Assembly (NCBI RefSeq): GCF_036227105.1
Contig: NZ_CP109434.1
Coordinates: 1,244,001-1,308,000 of the forward strand
Direction of reading: 5' to 3'
DNA length: 64,000 bases
Source: Amycolatopsis sp. NBC_01488
GTDB taxonomy: Bacteria; Actinomycetota; Actinomycetes; Mycobacteriales; Pseudonocardiaceae
The notes under the pieces were generated by a model. The model was not told the DNA's origin and searched no databases. It worked only from the letters and a program-made list of their open reading frames with translations. Within the stretch, counting starts at the first letter, position 1. Every line of letters starts with the position of its first letter. Shown here piece after piece: positions 41,182-50,384 of this stretch. The position numbers and the translations under genes are program-made.

Positions 41182-41616
41182 CTAAGTCGCGTCCGGGTCG
41201 ATCGGCGGGCGCTCCCCCGGCTTCAGCGGCTCGGGCTGCTTGGCCTGGCCGGCCGCGTAGCCGTTCGAGCCGTTCGTCGCGTTGGAACCGTTGCCACCAC
41301 CCAGGTTCGGGCTGCCGTTCGTGATGCCCTTCAGGCCGAGCGGGTCGGCGTCGCCGTCGAACAGGTGCTGCGTCACGACCCGCTTGGGGTCGAAGTTGCG
41401 CAGCCCGCGCAGGTCTTCGAGGGGCTTGCGGAGCTGGTCGAACTCCGGGCCCATCTCCTCGCGGAGCTGTTCCCGCGCACCGTTCGCGAAGTCGCGGACC
41501 TTCTTCACGCTCTTCGCGAGCCAGGCCGCCGCTTCGGGAAGCCGTTCCGGGCCGAGGATGAAGAGACCGGCGATGATGAGGACGAGGATTTCCCCCCATC
41601 CGACACTGTCGAACAC
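41182..41616 (-). CDS. tatB: Sec-independent protein translocase TatB
   Basis: 144 aa. [68 protein letters not shown] has the TatA/B fold: a short membrane helix, the GPERLP hinge and a long amphipathic helix. The longer acidic amphipathic part points to TatB. The C-terminus is Gly/Asn/Pro-rich. TatB receives twin-arginine precursors with TatC. It follows htrA after 76 bp, the same order as Rv1223-Rv1224. The start is GTG 41616. Confidence 0.9.
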   Translation of the reverse strand: MFDSVGWGEILVLIIAGLFILGPERLPEAAAWLAKSVKKVRDFANGAREQLREEMGPEFDQLRKPLEDLRGLRNFDPKRVVTQHLFDGDADPLGLKGITNGSPNLGGGNGSNATNGSNGYAAGQAKQPEPLKPGERPPIDPDAT

Positions 41617-41692
41617 CGTCTACCTCCGCTCGGAACCTACCCGCCCAGGGTACCCGCCCCGGCCCGCGCTCCGGCAGGCCGAACGCGGGAAC

Positions 41693-43207
41693 TCAGTCGG
41701 AAGCCAGGGTTACGTCGACGACGAAGCTCGCGCCGTCCCGGACCAGCTGCACCGGCACCACCTCGCCGACGTCGTGGGCGCGCACCGCCACCGTCATCTC
41801 GGCGGAGTCGCGCACCAGGCGGCCGCCGATCTTCGTGATGACGTCGCCCTCCTTGATGCCGGCGTTCGCGGCCGGCCCGCCGGGCGCGACGTTCTTCACC
41901 TGGGCGCCCATGGTGGACGAGCCGGCGACCGTCGAGGAGGCGTTGATGCCGATGTCGGCGTGCTGGACCTTGCCGTCCTTGATCAGCGCCTTCGCGATCT
42001 TGATCGCGTAGTCGCTGGGGATGGCGAAGCCGATGCCGATGCTGCCGCCGTCCGCGCCCGAAGAGCGGATCGACGAGTTGATCCCGACGAGCGCGCCGGT
42101 CGAGTCGACGAGCGCGCCACCCGAGTTGCCGTGGTTGATGGCGGCGTCGGTCTGGATGGCTTCGTAGGTGACCGGCGGGGCGCCGTTGTCGCCGCCCGCG
42201 GTGATCGGGCGGTCGAGGGCGCTGACGATGCCGGCGGTCACGGAGTTCTGCAGCGCGAGCGGCGACCCGATGGCCATCACGGTGTCGCCGACCTGCAGGT
42301 CCGAGGATTTGCCGATCTGCAGCACGGTCGGGTTGGTGACGTTCACCTTGACGACGGCGAGGTCGGTCTTCTGGTCGGAGCCGACGAGCTTGGCCTCGGT
42401 GCGGGTGCCGTCGATGAAGATGGCGGTGACCTTGACGCCCGGGTCGGCGCTCGCGGAGGAGATGACGTGCTCGTTGGTGAGGATGTAGCCCTGCGGGTCG
42501 ATCATGACGCCGGAGCCCTGCTCACCGGAGTCGGCACCGGGCTTGAAGACCTCGAGCGAGACGACGGCGGGCGAGACGCGCTTGGCGATCTCGGCGACCG
42601 ACCCGGCCGGACGTTCCTTGGCGGCCTCAGCTTCGGAGATGGTGGCGGACCCGGTGAGCTCGTTCCCGGTGTCGGCGACCCACCACCCGACGAGCCCTCC
42701 GACGGCTCCCACGAGCAGCGCGACGACCCCGAGCAGCGCGAGCGCCTTGGGCTTGACGCGACGGCCGAAGAGCACCTCGGGCAGGCTGAGCAGCGCGCCG
42801 GGCGGCCGTTGGGCGGGCTTTTCGTCCTCGTCGGCGGGCATCGCGGGGCTCGCGAGGACAGCACCGGCGCCCGGGTCACGCCAGGGATCGCTGGTGCTGT
42901 TCCACAGGGGCGGCTCGGCTTCCTTCGGGTCCCCGGCGGCCTCACGCGGCCGCTCGAGCAGCACCCCTTCGGCCCCAGGCGGCCGCCGGAAGGCTTCGGC
43001 GAGCGACTCCGGAGCGGGCGGCGCGAGACTGACGCCGTTGGCCTTCTGAGGGGAGTAGAGCTGGTCGAACGCCCCATCGACCCCGCTCGGCCGGCCGAAA
43101 ACGGCGGCCTGCGCCGGATCGACGGCCGGCCGCGCGAGAGGCCGCGGCCCCAGCCGCTCGCCATCGCGCGCGCCGGGCTGCTCGGGATTCACGTTCGGCT
43201 CGGTCAT
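41693..43207 (-). CDS. htrA: HtrA/DegP-like membrane serine protease with PDZ domain
   Basis: 504 aa. Residues 1-150 are a disordered cytoplasmic tail, residues 155-177 a membrane helix, residues 205-390 a trypsin-like domain with catalytic His247 (TNEHV), Asp282 (KTDLAVV) and Ser362 (GNSGGAL), and the last 100 residues a PDZ domain (GGPAANAGIKEGDVITKIGGRLV). It degrades misfolded envelope proteins. In mycobacteria htrA belongs to the SigE regulon and adjoins rseA. Here 605 bp with repeat copy B and a terminator separate them. ATG 43207 is used; 43210 is equally possible. Confidence 0.9.
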   Translation of the reverse strand: MTEPNVNPEQPGARDGERLGPRPLARPAVDPAQAAVFGRPSGVDGAFDQLYSPQKANGVSLAPPAPESLAEAFRRPPGAEGVLLERPREAAGDPKEAEPPLWNSTSDPWRDPGAGAVLASPAMPADEDEKPAQRPPGALLSLPEVLFGRRVKPKALALLGVVALLVGAVGGLVGWWVADTGNELTGSATISEAEAAKERPAGSVAEIAKRVSPAVVSLEVFKPGADSGEQGSGVMIDPQGYILTNEHVISSASADPGVKVTAIFIDGTRTEAKLVGSDQKTDLAVVKVNVTNPTVLQIGKSSDLQVGDTVMAIGSPLALQNSVTAGIVSALDRPITAGGDNGAPPVTYEAIQTDAAINHGNSGGALVDSTGALVGINSSIRSSGADGGSIGIGFAIPSDYAIKIAKALIKDGKVQHADIGINASSTVAGSSTMGAQVKNVAPGGPAANAGIKEGDVITKIGGRLVRDSAEMTVAVRAHDVGEVVPVQLVRDGASFVVDVTLASD

Positions 43208-43308
43208 CATTCCCCGGTACAGAAGATCAGGTGGCTGGGCGTGACGATACCCAAGCCCAGTGCTCCGAGTCTGCCGGTCCACGGGTGAAGTGGCTGTTGC
43301 TTGGGCGG

Positions 43309-43437
43309 GTTGTCCCCAGGGGGCGGGCAATGTGGACAAACCGGCGCCTCAGGCGCTGATCAGCGAGTTTCGTCGGGGGGCGGCGATAGACTGGACTCGG
43401 GGTCGCCCCCCAGGGACGGGCGGGGGCTGCTTTCCGG
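43309..43437 (+). repeat. Dispersed DnaA-box/hairpin element, copy B
   Basis: TTGTCCCCA (43310), 12 bp, TGTGGACAA (43331-43339), 47 bp, TAGACT (43387-43392), then GCCCCC/GGGGGC hairpin and CTGCTTTCCGG. It lies in the gap upstream of htrA, 100 bp from the htrA start and oriented away from it. Confidence 0.88.
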
Positions 43438-43760
43438 GGCTAGCGGCTGGTTTCGCAGTCTGCGGTTGGCTCGCTCTGCGGAGTTGTGTCGGAGCCGTTT
43501 GGGGTCTGCCCCCCTTCTGAGCGCCGAGGCCGGTTCAGGCTCCGAGCCTGCCTGGCAGAACAGCCTTCTGACCCGAGCCGCCGGGGCGCGTTTCAGGCTG
43601 CGGCGGGAGCCATCGCTCGAGGCTGCTTGTCAGCCGGCGCGCTCCCCGAGCCTGCGGGTCGAAGCCCAGGGCAACCTTCAGACCCGACGAGCCGGAGTCG
43701 CCGTCCGGGTCTGCAGTCGTCCGCGATCCGCATGAGCCCCGCGATCCGGCTCCGGACATG
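43438..43760. other. 323-bp stretch without a recognised gene
   Basis: The region between copy B and the rseA terminator has loosely repeated blocks: CTTCTGACCCGAGCCGCCGG near 43568 and CTTCAGACCCGACGAGCCGG near 43675, with several GAGCC/CAGGCT motifs. Open frames exist on both strands but have no ribosome site or recognised similarity. It looks like degenerate repeat or gene remnant. Confidence 0.5.
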
Positions 43761-43800
43761 GTGAAGGCCGCCTCGAGGAATCCCTCATGGCGGCCTTCGC
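43761..43800. terminator. Terminator after rseA, GAAGGCC family
   Basis: GTGAAGGCCGCC (43761-43772) pairs with GGCGGCCTTCGC (43789-43800), apart from one mismatch near the base of the stem; the inner GAGG/CCTC can extend it. It lies 12 bp past the rseA stop on the minus strand and should end the sigE-rseA transcript before htrA. Confidence 0.75.
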
Positions 43801-43812
43801 GGGATGCAAGTC

Positions 43813-44463
43813 TCAGCGGATACCGGCCGGCACCGCGACCGGGGAGCTCACCGGAGTCGACGTCGGGACCATCGGCTGCGGCACCGCCATCTGGGCCGGC
43901 AGCAGGTTCGCCTGCTGCGGCGCCCCTCCCCCGGTCTCCGGGGTGCCGTCACCGCTGTCCGCGGACGTCCCGACCAGCGCCAAAGCGCTCAGCACCAGGC
44001 CCGACACCACCACTCCGGCCCCCTGCGCGGCGCGGCGCTTGAACCGGCCGCCGCCGAGGACGTTCGCGGACTGGCCCAGCGGCGCCGATGATCCCAACGG
44101 CGCGACACCGCCCAGCATGCCCGCGTCACGCAGCCCCGCGACCCGGTCCGGGCGCTGCACCGCGACCAGCTGGCCGTCGGCCGTGATGGCCAGGTTGTCC
44201 GGGGTGCTCGGCAGCTCCGTGTGCTGCGGGATCGACTGCAGGCTCGCCAGGAATCCCGCCGACATCGACGGCGCGCCCGCGCGGCGGATCGCCTCCACCG
44301 CCTGCCGCTGCGCGCGCACTTCGGCGGCGCACGCCGCGCAGCGCGTGATGTGCGACGCCGCGCGGTCGCGGGCGCCGTGCGAAAGCTCTCCGTCGACGAA
44401 CGCGACCACGGCGTCCGGCAGCAGGTGCGACTCGGGAAGTGCCCAGCCTCGCGGTGCGGTCAT
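43813..44463 (-). CDS. rseA: Zinc anti-sigma factor RseA
   Basis: 216 aa. The zinc-binding HX3CX2C is present as His38, Cys42 and Cys45 ([13 protein letters not shown]), the ZAS domain that holds SigE inactive until oxidised or degraded. A hydrophobic segment lies at about 145-165 ([18 protein letters not shown]), followed by a short outer part. In mycobacteria RseA is phosphorylated and then degraded; the elements for that are not visible. ATG 44463 overlaps the sigE stop by 4 bp. Confidence 0.87.
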   Translation of the reverse strand: MTAPRGWALPESHLLPDAVVAFVDGELSHGARDRAASHITRCAACAAEVRAQRQAVEAIRRAGAPSMSAGFLASLQSIPQHTELPSTPDNLAITADGQLVAVQRPDRVAGLRDAGMLGGVAPLGSSAPLGQSANVLGGGRFKRRAAQGAGVVVSGLVLSALALVGTSADSGDGTPETGGGAPQQANLLPAQMAVPQPMVPTSTPVSSPVAVPAGIR

Positions 44464-45080
44464 ACCGACACCTTCGCAGACTCAGGAACGTAAGCGCGCC
44501 GACGCTCCAGCGACGCGCGCAGCGCCTGGCGCCCACGGTGGATCCGACTGCGGACAGTGCCCAACTTGACACCCAGCGTGGCGCCGATCTCCTCGTACGA
44601 CAGCCCTTCGACGTCACACAACACCACAGCGGCGCGGAACTCCGGGGGCAGCTCGTCGAGCGCCGCCTGCAGGTCCGGGTCCAGGTGGGTGTCGGAGAAG
44701 ACCTGCTCGGGGCTCGGGTCGTCGCCCACGATGCGGTCGGTGTCCTCGGGCAGGCCTTCCATCCGCACGCGCGAGCGGCGGCGGGCCATGTCGAGGAACA
44801 GGTTGGTGGTGATCCGGTGCAGCCAGCCCTCGAACGTGCCCGGTTTGTACGACGCCAGCGAGCGGAAGACCCGGATGAAGGTCTCCTGCGTCAGGTCTTC
44901 GGCGTCGTGGGTGTTGCCGGTCAGGCGGTAGGCGAGCCGGTAGACGCGGTCGCTGTGTTCGCGCACGACCTCGTCCCAGGACGGCGGCGTCCAGACCGCT
45001 TCGTCCAGGGACACGGGCTGTGCCGCGTCGGCGTCGTTATCGGCAACGGCGTTCTGCATCGCGGGAGCAGGCACCTCCAT
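44460..45080 (-). CDS. sigE: ECF sigma factor SigE
   Basis: 206 aa. Region 2: [61 protein letters not shown]. Region 4: [48 protein letters not shown]. This is the envelope-stress sigma SigE of actinobacteria, shown by its neighbours rseA, htrA, tatB and the O-methyltransferase, as in Rv1220c-Rv1224. The ATG at 45080 has an AGGAG site 8 bp upstream; the upstream GTG at 45104 has none. A SigE-type promoter lies 27 bp upstream, so it is probably autoregulated. Confidence 0.9.
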   Translation of the reverse strand: MEVPAPAMQNAVADNDADAAQPVSLDEAVWTPPSWDEVVREHSDRVYRLAYRLTGNTHDAEDLTQETFIRVFRSLASYKPGTFEGWLHRITTNLFLDMARRRSRVRMEGLPEDTDRIVGDDPSPEQVFSDTHLDPDLQAALDELPPEFRAAVVLCDVEGLSYEEIGATLGVKLGTVRSRIHRGRQALRASLERRRAYVPESAKVSV

Positions 45081-45106
45081 CTGCGTTTCTCCTGTCTGCT
45101 CCACCC

Positions 45107-45132
45107 AACGCGGGTCGTCGGCACGGTGTTCC
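45107..45132 (-). promoter_or_regulatory. SigE-type promoter (GGAAC-N17-CGTT)
   Basis: On the minus strand GGAAC (45132-45128) and CGTT (45110-45107) are 17 bp apart, the form of envelope-stress ECF promoters. The sigE ATG is 27 bp further on, leaving room for a transcript start and the AGGAG ribosome site. Confidence 0.55.
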
Positions 45133-45268
45133 CGTGGTCGAGATCGAGTCTGTCGGGACTCCTTATGGTTCTAGTGAGACTGGACTGAGAGCAGGCTGAG
45201 AACTTCTTCCCGGGTGCTTACCAGGGAGCCTGCGCGGATTTATCGACAACCAACGCTAACCTCCGTGC

Positions 45269-45913
45269 GTGAACACGCCCACCCCTGCGGCCGCACCGGT
45301 CGATACCGGGTTCGTCGACGGGTACCTGCCCGACGACGAGGTGCTGTCTTCGGCGCGCGCGCGAGCCGAAGACCTGGGCTGCAGCTCGCTGAGCGCGGGG
45401 GCGGGCGCGACCCTGCGGTTCCTGGCCGCGACGCTGTGCGCGAAGGCCGTGGTCGAGGTCGGCACGGGTGCCGGGGTGAGCGGCCTGAGCCTGCTGCGCG
45501 GCATGGCCCCCGACGGCATCCTGACCTCGATCGACGTCGAGCCGGAGTACCAGCGGGCCGCGCGCGTGACGTTCCGTGAGGCCGGCTACGCGCCGGGCCG
45601 CACGCGGCTGATCGTCGGCCGGGCCCTGGACGTGCTGCAGCGGCTGACGCCGGGCGGCTACGACCTGGTGTTCGTCGACGCAGCACACATCGAGTACCCG
45701 GGGTGTTACGAGCTGGGCGTGTCGCTGCTGCGCCGCGGCGGGATCATCGCGTTCCACAACGTACTGGCCGGCGGCCGGGTGATCGACCCGTCCCGCCGCG
45801 ACCCGGAGACACTGGCGCTGCGCGAGGTGGCACGGGCGTTCCGCGAGGACGAGCGCCTGGTCCCGGCCCTCCTGCCGGTGGGCGGCGGCCTGCTGGTCGC
45901 GGCGGCGATCTGA
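45269..45913 (+). CDS. O-methyltransferase, family 3 (Rv1220c-like)
   Basis: 214 aa. SAM-binding motifs are VVEVGTGAGVSGLSLLRGM (motif I), TSIDVEPEYQ and YDLVFVDAAHIEYPGCYELGVSLLRRGGIIAFHNVLAGG, with the Mg2+-binding Asp/Asn/His typical of catechol-type O-methyltransferases. The substrate is unknown. It is divergent from sigE, as in mycobacteria. The GTG at 45269 follows TAACCT by 6 bp, so it is probably leaderless. Confidence 0.88.
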   Translation: MNTPTPAAAPVDTGFVDGYLPDDEVLSSARARAEDLGCSSLSAGAGATLRFLAATLCAKAVVEVGTGAGVSGLSLLRGMAPDGILTSIDVEPEYQRAARVTFREAGYAPGRTRLIVGRALDVLQRLTPGGYDLVFVDAAHIEYPGCYELGVSLLRRGGIIAFHNVLAGGRVIDPSRRDPETLALREVARAFREDERLVPALLPVGGGLLVAAAI

Positions 45914-45914
45914 C

Positions 45915-46031
45915 CGTTGTCCACAGGTTCGCTCGGCTGTGGACAACTCGCCCTTCTCGGCGGTTCGTGTCAGGGGGGACCGATAGACTGGACTCGGGGA
46001 CGCCCCCCGGGGACGGGTGGGGGCTGTCTGG
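45915..46031 (+). repeat. Dispersed DnaA-box/hairpin element, copy C (best preserved)
   Basis: TTGTCCACA (45916-45924), 12 bp, TGTGGACAA (45937-45945), 38 bp, TAGACT (45984-45989), then the GCCCCC/GGGGGC hairpin and CTGTCTGG. Both 9-mers equal the Streptomyces DnaA-box consensus. It starts 2 bp after the O-methyltransferase stop and lies between two converging genes. Confidence 0.92.
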
Positions 46032-46059
46032 TGTCGGGCGAGGGCCTCTGCGCCTGGGC

Positions 46060-47247
46060 TCAGCCCGCGTTGACCAGCTCGCGCCGCTCCGCCGGGGCGC
46101 GCGTCCCGGCGCCGACCGCGGCCGCCGCGAGCAGGAGCCATACCGCCACCAGCGCGATCAGACACGGCCAGCCCGCGTGCCCGTACACCCATGCTCCCGC
46201 CGCGCCGCCGACGCTGCTGCCCAGGTAGTACGTCGCCGTGTACATGCCGCCTACCTGGCCGCGGGCGTTCTCGGGGGCGTCGGCCGCCGCCCAGCCGTTC
46301 GCGACCGCGTGCGCCGCGAAGAACGCGCAGGTCAGCACCAGGAAGCCGGCGATCACCAGCGGCAATGAGTCCGGCAACGTCAGCGTGGCGCCGACGGCCG
46401 TCAGCAGCAGCGCGCCGACCAGCGCGCGACGGCGGCCGACGCGCGCCACCAGCCGTCCGGCTGCCGCCGAGGACACCGAGCCGGTCGCGTACGCGAGGAA
46501 CACCAGCGACGCGATCGCCGGCGACAGGTCCAGTGGGTGGCCGGTCAGCCGGAACCCGGCCGCGTTGTAGAGCGCGACGAACGAGCCCATCGCGAGCAGC
46601 GCGACGGCGTACTGCGCCAGCAGCACCGGCTTGCTCAACGCCGTGACCAGTCCCCGGGCGACCGCACGCAACTGGGCGTCGCCGCGTGGACGCGCGCCCG
46701 GCGGCAACGTCACGACGGTGATCGCCGAGCAGATCGCGCCCACGCCCGCGACGACGAACAGCGCGCCGCGCCAGCCGAGCGGTCCGGCGGTGAACCCGCT
46801 GGCCAGCCGGCCGAGCATGCCGCCGATCGTGTTGCCCGCGATCATCGCGCCGACGGCCGCCGCGACACCCGCACGTCCCAGGCGTTCCGCCAGGTAGGCG
46901 GCCGCGACGCCCGGGAAGCCGGCGATGGCGACGCCCTGGAGCGCGCGCAGGACGAGCAGCGCCGGATACGTCGGCATCAGCGGCAGCAGCAGCCCGAACA
47001 CGACGGACGCGAGCACCGACGTCAGGATCACCGGGCGCCGGCCGACGATCTCGGACAGCGCGGCGATCGGCAGGACGGCGATGGCGAGCGCGCCGGTCGC
47101 GACGCTGACCGCGAGCGCCGCGCCGCCCGGGTCGAGGTGGTACTGCGCGGCGAGCTGGGGCAGCACCGGCTGCGGCGCGTAGAGCAGGGCGAAGGAGGAG
47201 ATCCCGGCCGCGGCGACGGCGGTCTTGACTCGGCGCGTGGAAGTCAC
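46060..47247 (-). CDS. MFS transporter (arabinose/drug exporter type)
   Basis: 395 aa with 12 hydrophobic segments. SSFALLYAPQPVLPQLAAQYHLDPGGAALAVSVATGALAIAVLPIAALSEIVGRRPVI gives helix 1, helix 2 and motif A. It belongs to the 12-helix DHA1-like group of drug or metabolite exporters. The GTG at 47247 follows TACTTT by 6 bp on the minus strand, a leaderless arrangement, and is preferred over the TTG at 47283. It is divergent from a LysR gene that probably controls it. Confidence 0.85.
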   Translation of the reverse strand: MTSTRRVKTAVAAAGISSFALLYAPQPVLPQLAAQYHLDPGGAALAVSVATGALAIAVLPIAALSEIVGRRPVILTSVLASVVFGLLLPLMPTYPALLVLRALQGVAIAGFPGVAAAYLAERLGRAGVAAAVGAMIAGNTIGGMLGRLASGFTAGPLGWRGALFVVAGVGAICSAITVVTLPPGARPRGDAQLRAVARGLVTALSKPVLLAQYAVALLAMGSFVALYNAAGFRLTGHPLDLSPAIASLVFLAYATGSVSSAAAGRLVARVGRRRALVGALLLTAVGATLTLPDSLPLVIAGFLVLTCAFFAAHAVANGWAAADAPENARGQVGGMYTATYYLGSSVGGAAGAWVYGHAGWPCLIALVAVWLLLAAAAVGAGTRAPAERRELVNAG

Positions 47248-47309
47248 GACCTGAAAGTAAGCAGAGCTAATCAATACGTCCAATGCACTTCTCTGCCATG
47301 ATTGATGCG

Positions 47310-48212
47310 ATGACGTATGACTCGCTGTCGGCGCAGGTGGCGCCGCACCTGCCGTTGCTCGCCGCCCTCCGCGAGACGAGGAACGTCACACGCGCGGCCG
47401 AGCTGCTGGGCGTTCCGCAGCCGACGGTCAGCCGCCGTCTCGCGGCGCTGGCCGACGCGCTGGGGGCGCCCCTGACGGTGCCGGACGGCCGCGGCATCCG
47501 CCTCACGCGCGCGGCCGAACTGCTGGCCGAAGCGGCCGAGCGCGGCTTGGCAGCGGTCGAGACCGGCGTCCGGCTGGCACGCGAAGAGGTGGCGCCGGAG
47601 TCGGGGCACGTCATGCTGGGGTTTCTGCACCTGCTCGGGCGGTCGCTGGTGCCTTCGCTGCTGCGCGGCCACCGGGCGCGGTACCCGGGCGTGCGGTTCA
47701 CGCTGGTCCAGGGTTCGCGGCAGGAGATGCTCGACCGGCTGGCGGACGGCGAGCTGGACCTGGCGCTGCTGGCACCGCTGCCGTCGGTTCCGTCGCTGGT
47801 GTCGGCGGGGCTGGTGGACGAGGAGATCCTGCTGTCGGTACCGGCGGCCCACCGCCTCGCGGGCCGACGGTCGGTCCGGGTGGCCGAGCTGGCGGACGAA
47901 GAGTTCGTGCTGCTGGAGCAGGGTTACGGAGTCCGGACGCTGACGGACGAGCTGTGCGCGGCGGCGGGTTTCACGCCGCGGATCGCGTTCGAGGGGCAGG
48001 AATCGGACACGGTGCGCGGCTTGGTGGCGGCCGGGCTCGGGGTGGCTCTGCTGCCCCGGTTCGGACCGGGAACGCCGGCGGGCGTGGCGGAAGTGCCGCT
48101 GGAGCCGCGGCCGTATCGGACGATCGGGCTGGTGTGGCGGGCGGACGAGCCGATGACCCCGGCGGTGGCGGGCTTCCGCGACCACGTGCTGGCCACCAAG
48201 GCCGCCGACTGA
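47310..48212 (+). CDS. LysR family regulator
   Basis: 300 aa. Helix-turn-helix: LLAALRETRNVTRAAELLGVPQPTVSRRLAALADALGAPLTV; the effector domain includes LGFLHLLGRSLVPSLLRGHRARYPGVRFTLVQGSRQEMLDRLADGELDLALL. It probably activates or represses the divergent MFS gene in response to that pump's substrate. Starts at 47283, 47298 or 47310 are possible; none has a ribosome site. 47310 is chosen because a CATGAT hexamer precedes it by 7 bp, a weak argument. Confidence 0.82.
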   Translation: MTYDSLSAQVAPHLPLLAALRETRNVTRAAELLGVPQPTVSRRLAALADALGAPLTVPDGRGIRLTRAAELLAEAAERGLAAVETGVRLAREEVAPESGHVMLGFLHLLGRSLVPSLLRGHRARYPGVRFTLVQGSRQEMLDRLADGELDLALLAPLPSVPSLVSAGLVDEEILLSVPAAHRLAGRRSVRVAELADEEFVLLEQGYGVRTLTDELCAAAGFTPRIAFEGQESDTVRGLVAAGLGVALLPRFGPGTPAGVAEVPLEPRPYRTIGLVWRADEPMTPAVAGFRDHVLATKAAD

Positions 48213-48362
48213 GCCCGGCAGCTGCCGCGGATCGCGTTCAGGCACACGGCAATGGTGAGCGGCATGTTCCGCTACCGCAGGCCTGGGAACTCCGGCAGGC
48301 GTGGCAGCGACACCGGGACATGGCGTTGCTAGCACCAAAGCCGAAAACCGACTCCGGAGACA

Positions 48363-48476
48363 CCAGACATCCCCCACCCGTCCCTGGGGGGCGGCCCCGC
48401 TCCAGTCTACCGGCGGGCACCGACACAAACCGCCGAGAAGGGCGAGTTGTCCACAACCCAGCCGGGCTGTGGAAAC
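48363..48476 (-). repeat. Dispersed DnaA-box/hairpin element, copy D
   Basis: On the minus strand: GTTTCCACA, 12 bp, TGTGGACAA (48455-48447), 37 bp, TAGACT (48409-48404), then the hairpin GCCCCC...GGGGGA and TGTCTGG. It ends 1 bp before the pepA stop codon and lies between the converging lysR and pepA genes. It shares the inner block ACTCGCCCTTCTCGGCGG with copy C. Confidence 0.9.
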
Positions 48477-48477
48477 G

Positions 48478-49929
48478 TCAGAGGGAAGCCGCCAGCTCGA
48501 CCAGCGTTCGTGCCGCGAAGCCCGTTGCTCCCGGGACCACGTCGTCGTAGTTCTTCTCGGACCTCGCCGGGCCCGCGATGTCCAAGTGGGCCCACGGCAG
48601 GCCCTCCGTGAACTCGCGCAGGAACAGCGCCGCCGTGATGCCGCCCGGACCCGCTGGGGTCTGGCGGACGTCGCCGAATTCTCCTCGGACGTTGTCCGCG
48701 TAGTCCTCCACCAGGGGCATGCGCCACCACGCCTCGCCGACCCGCGATCCCGCCGCGACGACCGACGCCGCCAGGGTGTCGTCCGAGGCGAACAGGCCGC
48801 CCGTGCGCAGCCCCAGCGAGACCTTCATCGCGCCGGTCAGCGTCGCCGCGTCCACGACCAGGTCCGGGTGGTAACGGCGGATCCCGTAGGCCAGCGCGTC
48901 GGCGAGGACCATGCGGCCCTCCGCGTCCGTGTTGCCGACCTCGGTCGTCTTGCCGCCGTAGTGCCGGACGATGTCGCCCGGGCGGTACGACGATCCCGAC
49001 ACGTGGTTTTCCGCCGCCGGAACCAACGCCGTGACGCGCACCGGGAGGCTCAGCGCCGCGATGGCGCGGATCGCCGCGATCACCGCCGCGCCGCCCGCCA
49101 TGTCCGTGCGCATCAGGTGCATTCCGTCGGCAGGCTTGATCGACAGGCCGCCCGTGTCGAACGTGATGCCCTTGCCGACCAGGAGCAGATGCCGGGAAGC
49201 CTCCGCCGGCCGGTACGCCAGCTCGATCAGCCGCGGCGGGCGCGCCGAACCGCCGCCGACCGCCAGGACGCCGCCGAAGCCCTGCGTCGTCAGCCACTTC
49301 TCGTCCCGGACCGACACCTCGACGCGCGGGCCTGCCACGCGGGCCGCGGTGTCCGCCAGCCACGCCGGTGTCTTCACATTGGACGGTGTGTTCGCCAGGT
49401 CCCGGGTCAGCGCCGTCGCGGCAGCCAGCACCGAGGCCCGGGCGACCGAGTCTGCGGCCGACGGGTTTTCGGTCACCAGCCGCACGGTTCGCACGGACGG
49501 CGAAGGGTCTTCGCCGGTCACCTTGAACCGGTAGCCGCCGAGCAGCAGCCCCAGCGCCAGCTCCGTCACGTGCTCGCCCGCAGCTTCCTCCGGCAGCACC
49601 AGCTGCACCGCGCGGAACGCCTTACCGCCGTTGCTGACGTCGTCGGCCAGGCCCGCGTTCACCGCGCGGACCAGCGCCGCGCCCGCCTTCCGGTACTGCT
49701 TCGGCTCGCCGTCGCCCAGGCCCGCGACCCAGCGGGCTTCGTCGGCGGGAACCGTCTGCACGTCGCCCGCCTTGCCGGTGATCCGGACGCCGCCGATCTC
49801 CAGCGGTTCGGACTCGACGTCGGTGGCGGGCGCGGTCACCAGCCGGGCCGTCGGGGCGCCGCGGCGGAGGTCACGCGCTACCTCGATGTCGAGCAGACTG
49901 GTCGGAACGGGGGGTAGCGGATTACGCAC
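48478..49929 (-). CDS. pepA: Leucyl aminopeptidase (M17 family)
   Basis: 483 aa. The N-terminal domain is variable; the C-terminal catalytic domain has LLVGKGITFDTGGLSIKPADGMHLMRTDMAGGAAV and the M17 signature NTDAEGRMVLADAL, with all Lys, Asp and Glu ligands for two metal ions. It removes N-terminal residues from peptides in the cytoplasm. GTG 49929 is used (GAAGG about 9 bp upstream); a TTG at 49938 would add three residues. Confidence 0.92.
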   Translation of the reverse strand: MRNPLPPVPTSLLDIEVARDLRRGAPTARLVTAPATDVESEPLEIGGVRITGKAGDVQTVPADEARWVAGLGDGEPKQYRKAGAALVRAVNAGLADDVSNGGKAFRAVQLVLPEEAAGEHVTELALGLLLGGYRFKVTGEDPSPSVRTVRLVTENPSAADSVARASVLAAATALTRDLANTPSNVKTPAWLADTAARVAGPRVEVSVRDEKWLTTQGFGGVLAVGGGSARPPRLIELAYRPAEASRHLLLVGKGITFDTGGLSIKPADGMHLMRTDMAGGAAVIAAIRAIAALSLPVRVTALVPAAENHVSGSSYRPGDIVRHYGGKTTEVGNTDAEGRMVLADALAYGIRRYHPDLVVDAATLTGAMKVSLGLRTGGLFASDDTLAASVVAAGSRVGEAWWRMPLVEDYADNVRGEFGDVRQTPAGPGGITAALFLREFTEGLPWAHLDIAGPARSEKNYDDVVPGATGFAARTLVELAASL

Positions 49930-50019
49930 AGTGAGCAACCTTCGGGCGCAGAGGAACCGCGACCCCGGCCTCCGAAGGGAGACCGGGGTGCGACGGAAGG
50001 ACGGATCGAGGGGGTCGGC

Positions 50020-50187
50020 TCAGCCGGTGACCTCCGCCAAAGCGGCGCCGAGGTCCTTCGCTTCTTCCGCGGAAAGTTCGACGACGAGTCGCCCACCACC
50101 CTCGAGCGGTACGCGCATCACGAGGCCCCGCCCCTCCTTAGTCACTTCGAGGGGACCATCTCCGGTCCGGGGCTTCATGGCCGCCAT
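50020..50187 (-). CDS. DUF3117 small protein (Rv1211-like)
   Basis: 55 aa, MAAMKPRTGDGPLEVTKEGR then GLVMRVPLEGGGRLVVELSA. This is DUF3117, a short highly conserved actinobacterial protein of unknown function. The ATG at 50187 has an excellent GGAGGGAGC site. It precedes pepA on the same strand, 90 bp apart. Confidence 0.88.
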   Translation of the reverse strand: MAAMKPRTGDGPLEVTKEGRGLVMRVPLEGGGRLVVELSAEEAKDLGAALAEVTG

Positions 50188-50384
50188 AGCGTGCTCCCTC
50201 CGTCTCAACCGGCGCGCCCGGGTCGCGCTCGCGTGAAAGCCAGCCGGGTCTGGTGTCCATTGTCCCTCATCAGCGGCCGGGCGCATCAGCGGACCGATCT
50301 TTTGCCGCCGTATCGGTGCTGGTATGCGGCTCGCGCGAGGTGGAAGACTGTCGGACGACCGATGTTTCCGCGCAAGGAGAAGAC

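Noticed and set aside
43535-43759. 74-codon minus-strand frame between rseA and htrA
   Set aside because: No ribosome site, no recognised similarity, and the region looks like degenerate repeats.
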